Source: Macrostomum hystrix
Taxonomy: Eukaryota; Platyhelminthes; Macrostomidae
Length of the DNA: 64,000 nt
Direction of reading: 5' to 3'
Assembly: GCA_950097015.1 (NCBI GenBank)
Contig: CATNEN010000001.1
Span: 9,481,001-9,545,000 of the forward strand
The notes below the pieces were generated by a model. It did not search any database. It was given only the letters and a program-made list of their open reading frames with translations, and was not told where the DNA came from. Positions 46,901 to 58,900 of this stretch are shown piece after piece (position 1 is the first letter of the stretch; every line of letters starts with the position of its first letter). The position numbers and the translations under genes were made by a program.

Positions 46901-49900
46901 TGTCAAATAACAACAGTTGTGTCGCCAGTTCAACTTTACAGAAAAGTTCATAGGTTTTTTTACTTTTAAGTGAACTCTTTTCAAACAGAAATCTTATCGC
47001 TTCGCCCTGATTGCAAATCTGCCATCTGTCTGAGACAGCGTCAGCTTTGCAGAAAAATATTCTAAGCATAATATTTTTTCACCTATTTTATCTGACAAAA
47101 TAAATAGATAAATCTAATTCGGTTAAGACTTTGACTTCCTGCATGCTTTTAGACTAGTGTTGTTACTCTTAGACAGAACTGTTAGACAGAACTGTTAGAC
47201 ATGACTGTTAGACAGAACTGTTAGACAGAACTGTTAGACAGAACTGTTAGACATGACTGTTAGACAGAACTGTTAGACAGAACTGTTAGACAGAACTGTT
47301 AGACATGACTGTTAGACAGAACTGTTAGACAGAACTGTTAGACAGAACTGTTAGACATGACTGTTAGACAGAACTGTTAGACAGAGCTGTTAGACAGAGC
47401 TGTTAGACAGAACTGTTAGACAGAGCTGTTAGACAGAACTGTTAGACAGAACTGTTAGACAGAACTGTTAGACAGAAGTGTTAGACAGAACTGTTAGACA
47501 GGATTTTTTGACAGGGCTGGTGTACACAACTGTCAGATAAGTCGGTCTAGTGTTTGACAATAAGCAAGAGTTAACTTTTTACTAGCCTCTAGCACTCATA
47601 TTGTACTTTAATTGGCTGTATAATTATGCATTCGAGAACGAAAAAAACGGTTGTAAACCATACGTTGTTTATAGTTGCAAGCCCTGTTCTATAGAAAGAA
47701 AATGCACAATGATGCCAGAAGCAATAAATATGTGAATTGATGTTCTAGAACAGATACGGATTCTATAAATATCTATAGAAGCCAGTCCACGATTATAAGG
47801 GTCCAATATTTACAATGCCAAAGCTTCGTAAAATCATGGTTTTGACTTTAAACACAGAGCTTTTGCTGTTCTCGAAAAAGACACGGGAGACACAGGAGAG
47901 ATGAGACACGGGAGAGATGAGACCCGGGAGAGATGAGAGACGGGAGGGATGAGACACGGGAGGGATGAGACACTGGAGAGATGAGACACTGGAGAGATGA
48001 GACACGGGAGAGATGAGACACTGGAGAGATGAGACTCGGGAGAGATGAGACACGGGAGGGATGAGACACGGGAGAGATGAGACACTGGAGAGATGAGACA
48101 CGGTAGAGATGAGACACGGGAGATGAGACACAGGTGAGATGAGATATAAATTAGCAGCCGCACACACCCGTATGATAGAAGGCATCTCGCACTCAATCAG
48201 TAAAAATTGTAAACATCAGTAAACATACACCTAAAAGTTACTCACCGGACAGCATCTGGTCCAGTTCCCTGGCGTGCGGAGTGTCCCTGGTGATGAAATC
48301 TCGAGCCGTCTGACCGGCGGTATTTTGCAGTGTTGGGTCGATGCCCTGCTGCAAAAATAAATGGACATAATCGTCCATGTACTTTCCATCCAGTCTTTAC
48401 CATAGACGGTTGCATGAAAATTGTATCGCACACAGATCGAATACCAGTTTTTCCCCTAGACTTTTTAAAAGAACACGAGGAGGATGATATTTATGTGGAC
48501 CACCCATATAGATTCGATGGTCTAAAAAAGTTGTAACTTATAAACTATGAACCCACCGTACAACCTAAAGCAGATTGTAAATCTAATTTATCTTTTTTAT
48601 AACATTTTTTGACGAACGAATTAATAGGTATAAAACTTTGTTAAATTACATTTATAGATGGGTCTCTAGACTAACGGGGGTAGATTTGGTTGGACAAGAA
48701 ATTCCACTTTTAGCTTGCTGTATAACCCTGAACTACATATTTTTTTCTGCTGAAGTGGCTCTAGTTTTGCTTTGTTTATAAACCTATAGAAAGCATTTCA
48801 GATCCTTTTAATTGAACCCTGACTGGATCTAACGTTTTTAGAAGTTATCGAACCTTCCAGATCAGAACTAGATGCTTACTGTACGGATTTGGTTACTATG
48901 GTAACGACTCAAACTTAAACTGCTCGCTCTGGGTGGCTTGTAGGGCAGCACTAACTGCTTCTGCTGCTGCTGCTGCTGCTGATTGTGGCTAGCCATTAGA
49001 ACTGGACTATTAACAAACACGGCATTACTGCTTCCAATAGAACTGTTTAGGCTGCTAATGCTGCTGCCGCTACTGGTCGACAGCCGACCTTGGTACGGTT
49101 GGACTGTGGCAAAACTCGACGAACATTGAGAGGATGCTCTCTCGGCTGCTGTACGGAGTCGCAGCTTGACCGTGTCCAACTTTAACGGACCCAGCGGTGG
49201 CGGAATTTCAAATGGCAACGGCAACAATTGCTGCTGTTGCTGCTGCTGCTGCTGTTGTTGATGCTGTTGTTGATGCTGTTGTTGATGCTGTATCGACGAA
49301 TCGCTGACATGTCGACCAGTTTTACTGATAAACTGTCGCCTATGAGGTGGCGGCGGTGGCGGCTGCTGCGGCCGAGTTGAAGCTGTTGACATCAAAGACG
49401 GCTTATCATCAAGGAACTCCATTGGCGGTGGCAGCGGAAGGTCATCGTCCTCGCCGCCGACGACACACTGGTGACAACTTTTACTATCTATTGGCTTGGA
49501 CATAATTTTATTTAGTCAGTTATTGGACTCCAGCTGCTGCAGTATTGGAGTTGGTATTTATTTGTGCAGAGTACAACTGCAATGTGCTCTCAAATCGGCC
49601 TGTCCTTCTCTCTCTCTATTTTTCTTTTTTTCGTAGCTCGCTCTCTTCACAGCGTCTTAATTGAAAGAGCGGCAAATCGGTGCTAACGCTATTACCCTAC
49701 CTCTATATGCAGCATTTTCTTACCCCCTGTACACACTGCAGTATCAAAAGTTTAGTGCGCAGTTCAAAGCATACTAACTCGTAGATGCTTGAGCAATGGT
49801 TTAAGCTCTGAATAGCTCCTCGCCATTCTTATAAGCAACAGCGAAACTCATATTTGGACTAATCTGCGCAAATTGCTAAATATGCTTCATCCACTCTAGC

Positions 49901-52900
49901 CTATAGTAGTTCACTATGCACATACACTTAGTGTATTCGACAAAGATTGATATTGTAGAGTGAATAGAGCACAGAGAAAGAGACAAAACGAATGCATATT
50001 ACTGAGTAAATTGGGACTATTTTAAGCTTTAAAAGAATTTTATCAAGCGAATTAATAAATGCCTTTATCTTTTGTTTTTTTGTTTTCTTTTTACGGTTTT
50101 TTTTAACACCAACAATTAACGATTGTCTGTTGCCAACGTTTTTCCTAGAAAATTTCAATTTAGCACGTATTTTCAAGGGTATTTTAGGGTCAGTCGTTAT
50201 CATACCCTGATCCTTCAGGTGTGTCAGTCACTATCCTTTGATCCTTCAGGTGTGTCAGTCACTATCCCCTGATCCTTCAGGTGTGTCAGTCACTATCCTT
50301 TGATCCTTCAGGTGTGTCAGTCACTATCCCCTGATCCTTCAGGTGTGTCAATCATTATCCCCTGATCCTTCAGGTGTGTCAATCATTATCACCCGATCCT
50401 TCAGGTCTGTCTACTCATTATCCTCTGATCCTTCAGGTCTGTCTACTCATTATCCCCTGATCCTTCAGGTCTGTCTACTCATTATCCCCTGATCCTTCAG
50501 GTGTGTCTACTCATTATCCCCTGATCCTTCAGGTGTGTCTACTCATTATCCCCTGATCCATCAGGTGTGTCACTCATTATCCCCTGATCCTTCAGGTCTG
50601 TCTACTCATTATCCCCTGATCCTTCAGGTCTGTCTACTCATTATCCCCTGATCCTTCAGGTCTGTCTACTTATTATCCCCTGATCCTTCAGGTGTGTCAA
50701 TCATTATCCCCTGATCCTTCAGGTCTGTCTACTCATTATCCCCTGATCCTTCAGGTCTGTCTACTCATTATCCCCTGATCCTTCAGGTCTGTGTACTCAT
50801 TATCCCCTGATCCTTCAGGTCTGTCTACTCATTATCCCCTGATCCTTCAGGTGTGTCTACTCATTATCCCCTGATCCATCAGGTGTGTCACTCATTATCC
50901 CCTGATCCTTCAGGTGTGTCAATCATTATCCCCTGATCCTTCAGGTGTGTCAATCATTATCAGCCGATCCTTCAGGTCTGTCTACTCATTATCCTCTGAT
51001 CCTTCAGGTGTGTCAGTCACTATCCTTTGATCCTTCAGGTGTGTCAGTCACTATCCTTTGATCCTTCAGGTGTGTCAGTCACTATCCTCTGATCCTTCAG
51101 GTGTGTCAGTCACTATCCCCTGATCCTTCAGGTGTGTCAGTCACTATCCTTTGATCCTTCAGGTCTGTCTACTCATTATCCCCTGATCTTTCAGGTCTGT
51201 CTACTCATTATCCCCTGATCCTTCAGGTCTGTCTACTCATTATCCCCTGATCCTTCAGGTCTGTCTACTCATTATCCCCTGGTTCAAGCTCTGAATAGCT
51301 CCTCGCCATTCTTATAAGCCTCATTATCCCCTGATCCTTCAGGTCTGTCTACTCATTATTTCCTGATCTTTCAGGTCTGTCTACTCATTATCCCCTGATC
51401 ATTCAGGTGTGTCACTCATTATCCCCTGATCCTTCAGGTGTGTCACTCATTATCCCCTGATCCAACAGATGTGTCAATCATTATCCCCTGATCCTTCAGG
51501 TCTGTCTACTCATTATCCCCTGATCCTTCAGGTCTGTCTACTCATTATCCCCTGATCCTTCAGGTGTGTCACTCATTATCCCCTGATCCTTCAGGTCTGT
51601 CTACTCATTATCCCCTGATCCTTCAGGTCTGTCTACTCATTATCCCCTGATCCTTCAGGTCTGTCTACTCATTATCCCCTGATCCTTCAGGTGTGTCACT
51701 CATTATCCCCTGATCCTTCAGGTCTGTCGACTCATTATCCCCTGATCCTTCAGGTCTGTCTACTCATTATCCCCTGATCCTTCAGGTGTGTCACTCATTA
51801 TCCCCTGATCCTTCAGGTCTGTCTACTATTATCAGTTAAATTTTTGGCAAAACTGATCGCTAATCCTTCTCAAAGCACTCTGTCTGACTTATATCGCAAT
51901 TTATGAATAGAAGCGCCTAGTATCTCATAGCCACTCGATACATTACTCCACATGACTCATCACTCCAACTAGAGAGAAGTTTATAGTCACACAGAACAAA
52001 ATGGGATATTTTCGAGTGGCTATTCCGTCTCGCCACAGAAGTAAATTGAATTCCCCAAATAGGAGTTCTGGCAAAAGCTAACTTGCATACACTTAGATTG
52101 GTCAGGCAGGCTGTATTGGCGATACATTTTATAATCTGACAAAGCTATGTAGGTTACGAATTTGGCCGAGTGACTCATCGAAAACTTATAGACGAACTTG
52201 TAAATTGGGATCTTAAAAAACCTCATTTTCGCTGAATTAGAAACTTTTATATTGATGCGAATATTTTTAGTGACTGAAGCTGATACAGTGTATCGATGCA
52301 AACTTTGTTTTTTCAAACTTCAATTTTTTAGAGTTTTAAATTATCATCTTTAGGATTTGCATAAAAATTTTTCGTGGAAAAAAATTATTTGTATTGCAAT
52401 CTTTTGCCTGGATGATTCAAAGAAATTGTGCAGCGTTAATCCGTCATAGGAAATGCTTAAATGCGGAAAAGCTTTTGGGAAAATGTTATGTGATGATTAA
52501 ATACGATTAAATATTTAAATATTCTATTTTCTGTTACTGAGTGATAAAGACTTGATTCTAGATCAAATAATTATCCCTAAATCCAGTGATTATCCTGAAA
52601 CCCAACGAATATAACTTGATCAAAAAATTATCCCTAGATCAAATATTAATCGCTAGATCCAATGATACTAGGTACTTTAATAAAATGGATCTCCCTAGAT
52701 ACATTGATTGTCCCAAAATCCATTTATTATCCCTAAATATAATGATTATCCCTAGATCCAAAATAATCTTAGATTCTAGGCTCATCACTAGGATTTGAAA
52801 TAATATCTTCGCAGATCCTCACATTAAAGATAGAACTATCCAAGATCCTCAAATTAACGATAGAATTATCCCAGATCCTCATATTAACGATAGAATTATC

Positions 52901-55900
52901 AAAGATCCTCAAATTAACGATAGAATTATCCCAGATCCTCAAATTAACGATAGAATTATCCCAGATCCTCATATTAACGATAGAACTATCCCAGATACTC
53001 AAATGAACGATAGAATTATCCCAGATCTTCAAATTAGCAATAGAATCATCCCAGATCCTCATATTAACGATAGAATTATCCCAGATCCTCAAATTAACGA
53101 TAGAATTATCCCAGATCCTCATTATAACGATAGAATTATCCCAGATCCTCATTATAACGATAGAATTATCCCAGATCCTCATATTAACGATAGAATTATC
53201 CCAGATCCTCATTATAACGATAGAATTATCCGAGATCCTCAAATTAAAGATTAAATTATCCAAGATCCTCATTATAACGATAGAACTATCCCAGATCCTC
53301 ATATTAACGATGGAATTATCCCAGATCCTCATATTAACGATAGAATTATCCCAGATACTCACATTAACGATAGAATTATCCCAGATCCTCATATTAACGA
53401 TAGAACTATCCCAGATACTCACATTAACGATAGAATTATCCCAGATCCTCAAATTAACGATAGAATTATCCCAGATACTCATATTAACGATAGAATTATC
53501 CCAGATCCTCATATTAACGATAGAATTATCCCAGATCCTCATATTAACGATAGAATTATCCCAGATCCTCATATTAACGATAGAATTATCCCAGATCCTC
53601 AAATAACGATAGAACTATCCCAGATCCTCATATTAACGATAGAACTATCCCAGATCCTCATATTAACGATAGAATTATCCCAGATCCTCAAATAACGATA
53701 GAACTATCCCAGATCCTCATATTAACGATAGAATTATCCCAGATACCCATATTAACGATAGAACTATCCCAGATCCTCATATTAACGATAGAACTATCCC
53801 AGATACTCACATTAACGATAGAATTATCCCAGATCCTCAAATTAACGATAGAACGATCCCAGATACTCACATTAACGATAGAACTATCCCAGATCCTCAA
53901 ATTGACGATAGAACTATCCCAGATACTCACATTAACGATAGAATTATCCCAGATCTTCAAATGAACGATAGAATTATCCGAGATCCTCAAATTAACGATA
54001 GAATTATCCCAGATCCTCAAATTAACGATAGAACTATCCCAGATACTCACATTAACGATAGAATTATCCCAGATCCTCAAATTAACGATAGAACGATCCC
54101 AGATACTCACATTAACGATAGAACTATCCCAGATCCTCAAATTAACGATAGAACTATCCCAGATACTCACATTAACGATAGAATTATCCCAGATCCTCAA
54201 ATGAACGATAGAATTATCCCAGATCCTCATATTAACGATAGAATTATCCCAGATACTCACATTAACGATAGAATTATCCCAGATCCTCAAATTAACGATA
54301 GAATTATCCCAGATCCTCATTATAACGATAGAATTATCCCAGATCCTCATATTAACGATAGAATTATCCCAGATCCTCACATTAACGATAGAATTATCCC
54401 AGATCCTCAAATTAACGATAGAATTATCCCAGATCCTCAAATAACGATAGAACTATCCCAGACCCTCATATTAACGATAGAATTATCCCAGATCCTCATA
54501 TTAACGATAGAATTATCTCAGATCCTCAAATTAACGATAGAATTATCCCAGATACTCATATTAAAGATAGAATTATCCCAGATCCTCAAATTAACGATAG
54601 AATTATCCCAGATCCTCAAATTAACGATAGAATTATCCCAGATCCTCATATTAACGATAGAATTATCCCAGATCCTCAAATTAACGATAGAATTATCCCA
54701 GATCCTCAAATTAACGATAGAATTATCCCAGATCCTCATTTAATCGTCCATAAAAACCAACCTCGAGCAGCAGTCGTGCAGTGTCCAGGTGTCCGTTGGC
54801 AACCGCCAAATGCAGACAGGAGCCCTGTTGAGTCAGTCGGTTGATATTTACTCCCGGCTGGCTTAGCAAAAGTCTGCAATATTTGATTCAAGTGTGAACG
54901 AGTTTTTAAATACAAGCGAAGAAAGTTAGATTTAGTTCAGATTCAACCCAATCCCATAGGAAATCAATTTACATTTTCACATTTTAATTATTTAATCTAA
55001 TGTGTATCGATTTGAAGTAGATCCAACCAGAAGCAGGCCCTCGTGAGAAGTAGACACTGATGAGAAGTAGACACTGATGAGAAGTAGACACTGATGAGAA
55101 GTAGACACTGATGAGAAGTAGACACTGATGAGAAGTAGACACTGATGAGAAGTAGACACTGATGAAAAGTAGACACTGATGAGAAGTAGACACTGATGAG
55201 AAGTAGACACTGATGAAAAGTAGACAACGATGAGAAGTAGACACTGATGAGAAGTAGACACTGATGAGAAGTAGACACTGATGAGAAGTAGACACTGATG
55301 AGAAGTAGACAACGATGAGAAGTAGACACTGATGAGAAGTAGACACTGATGAGAAGTAGACACTGATGAGAAGTAGACACTGATGAGAAGTAGACACTGA
55401 TGAGAAGTAGACAATGATGAGAAGTAGACACTGATGAGAAGTAGACACTGATGAGAAGTAGACACTGATGAGAAGTAGACACTGATGAGAAGTAGACACT
55501 GATGAGAAGTAGACACTGATGAGAAGTAGACACTGATGAGAAGTAGACAACGATGAGAAGTAGACACTGATGAGAAGTAGACACTGATGAGAAGTAGACA
55601 CTGATGAGAAGTAGACACTGATGAGAAGTAGACACTGATGAGAAGTAGACAATGATGAGAAGTAGACACTGATGAGAAGTAGACACTGATGAGAAGTAGA
55701 CACTGATGAGAAGTAGACACTGATGAGAAGTAGACACTGATGAGAAGTAGACAATGATGAGAAGTAGACACTGATGAGAAGTAGACACTGATGAGAAGTA
55801 GACACTGATGAGAAGTAGACACTGATGAGAAGTAGACACTGATGAGAAGTAGACACTGATGAGAAATAGACACTGATGAGAAATAGACACTGATGGGAAG

Positions 55901-58900
55901 TAGACACTGATGAGAAGTAGACACTGATGAGAAGTAGACACTGATGAGAAGTAGACACTGATGAGAAGTAGACACTGATGAGAAGTAGACACTGATGAGA
56001 AGTAGACACTGATGAGAAGTAGACACTGATGAGAAGTAGACACTGATGAGAAGTAGACACTGATGAGAAGTAGACACTGATGAGAAGTAGACACTGATGA
56101 GAAGTAGACACTGATGAGAAGTAGACACTGATGAGAAGTAGACACTGATGAGAAGTAGACACAGATGAGAAGTAGACACTGATGAGAAGTAGACACTGAT
56201 GAGAAGTAGACACTGATGAGAAGTAGACACTGATGAGAAGTAGACACTGATGAGAAGTAGACACTGATGAGAAGTAGACACTGATGAGAAGTAGACACTG
56301 ATGAGAAGTAGACACTGATGAGAAGTAGACACTGATGAGAAGTAGACACTGATGAGAAGTAGACACTGATGAGAAGTAGACACTGATGAGAAGTAGACAC
56401 TGATGAGAAATAGACACTGATGAGAAGTAGACACTGATGAGAAGTAGAGACTGATGAGAAGTAGACACTGATGAGAAGTAGACACTGATGAGAAGTAGAC
56501 AATTATGAGAAGAGACACTGATGAGAAGTAGACAGTCATGAGAAGTAGACACTGATGAGAAGTAGACAATGATGGTAAGTAGACACTGATGAGAAGTAGA
56601 CACTGATGGGAAGTAGACACTGATGAGAAGTAGACACTGATGGGAAGTAGACAGTCATGAGAAGTAGACACAAATGAGGCAATCAAGCTTAGTTTTCTAC
56701 GTTTGGTTGAAACTGATATACTTTATTCTTTGAAATGTAAATAAATATTTGCATTTAGAAGAGTACTTTTTGTTATCGAAGTCATTAAACAATGAAGACG
56801 CACTCTATTTAATTGGCTGCTTTAAGACACGCGATTGTTAATGTAACTGCATTCTAGAAGAAAAAGATAAAGAACAGAATGCGGATAAAATTGTAAGAAT
56901 ACTGCCACCCGAGCCACCCTTGATGAAAAGAAGCATTATAGATTGACAAAGACAAAAGATACCTGATAGACAGCAGAATGATGAGGCTTACATTGATACA
57001 AAGGGAAAATTCAGAACGAGAAGTAGATAAATTGAGAATACTATTTGATAAGTCGACAACAGGAGAAGTAGATAATGTGAGAAGTAGATAATGTGAGAAG
57101 TAGATAATGTGAGAAGTAGATAACGTGAGAAGTAGATCACGTGAGAAGTAGATCATGTGAGAAGTAGATCATGTGAGAAGTATATAATGTGAGAAGTAGA
57201 TAATGTGAGAAGTAGATCATGTGAGAAGTAGACCATGTGAGAAGCAGGTAATGTGAGAATTAGATAATGTGAGAAGTAGATAATGTGAGAAGTAGATAAT
57301 GTGAGAAGTAGATAATGTGAGAAGTGGATAATGTGAGAAGTAGATAATGTGAGAAGTAGATAATGTGAGAAGTAGATCATGTGAGAAGCACAGGTGTGTA
57401 CATCAGCCCTGACTATATAGAGGCTCATCAGCTCACCTCAGCACATCCGTGTGCCCATTCCTGGCGCTGAGGTGCAGGCAGGAAGCCGGAATGGATGCAG
57501 TTCCAGCTGAGCCAGAAAATAAGTGGCAGTCTTCGTACAGCAAACCAGTGACCGTCTTCATGGACATCAGCAGCTGCGCGATCTGAGTCCGTTTATCGAG
57601 GATTGTCTGAGAGATTGGCTTAGAGAAACTAACAAAAATTAACTAGTCCAGACTATTGAAGCGTTACTATGCTATGCTTGGCTTGCGTGGTTGGAAGTGG
57701 GGACAAACCAGAGGACGGGATGTGTACATAATAAGTATTTTATGGTCGACTTTTTTTTACCGAAATTTGTCTCAGGAAGCTAGAAAGTTAAGTTTTTTTT
57801 CTTGCAGAATTTTACAGCCTTCGGGAAGAAAATTGTAGCAAGCATAAAATGGTACATAGTTGCAACAAGATCTGAGCATTTGGTTAGATAAAAATTGAAA
57901 AAAATTGAAGAAAGATGCAACACAAAACAAAAAGATAACTGGTAGATCAGTAGGCAGCTAGATAGTAATACTTTTTCAGGAGGGCTGTAGGCAACTGGTA
58001 CATCATTTGGTGACACTAGACCCGCAGCCAGCGAGAAGGCATTTCTGCCCATTTCGCTGACTCCTGAGCACAGACACAGGCAAACGCTCACACAGGTGTG
58101 TACATCTGCCCTGACTTTCTCACCGTCGGGCAGTGTGCACTCTCAGTAGGACTTGGAGGTTGGTCCTTAAGGGCGTAAATTGCACGACAAGCCCCCAAGC
58201 CTTCTCTCCGCGGCTGCGCCCCTAATGAAAGTGGCCTCGCCGCGGAATCGAGATCAGGGACCTTGGTGTGAGAGGCGAACGCGTTAGACGCCCTTGCCAT
58301 TCTTTCGCCTCAGACAGGTGGATAATAAGAAATAAAAATAAGTAGAACTGCAGGTTGACTCACGGAAAAGTGCCCGAACTCGCAAGCAGCATCAAAGGCT
58401 GTCCTACCATCTTCTGTCCTTAGCATGGGGTCGGCATTATTGCATAGCAACAATTTCACCTGTATGTGTGATAGTTTTTAGTGGAGATTTGGCGAAGATT
58501 TGGTAAGTGATTTTTCCATTGTCAGTATTTTTACTTTTTAGGCTAGATTATTTTTAGGAACACTACTAAAGATACGAGGCAGACAATAGACATTTAGGAT
58601 GCGGGTGATGATTTTGGTGTTGCCAACCTTATAAAACAGTTACGAAAACTGACTGACATATTCAAATTTCAGTTTCACTGAACCGTACAAAAATTTTTTT
58701 TCTGCTTTAGAAATGCTTTTAATTTCTGTTGCCATCATTTTGGCAGCAATTTTTGGAAGCAAGCCTTAAGCTTTAACCACTAACAAATAGACCAATACAA
58801 ACAAACAAGTAAGAAAGAGAAGCAACCAAGACTCTACAGAACCGTCCTGACACTAACCTACAGAACCGTCCTGACACTAACCTACAGAACCGTCCTGACA

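Noticed and set aside
52769-54743. Repeated peptides on both strands
   Set aside because: Caused by the 30-bp array; frames break wherever a unit has lost one base.
54984-56686. Three overlapping minus-strand open frames of 500-560 codons
   Set aside because: All three frames encode the same 17-residue repeat from a 17-bp array, which is a property of the unit and not evidence of a protein.
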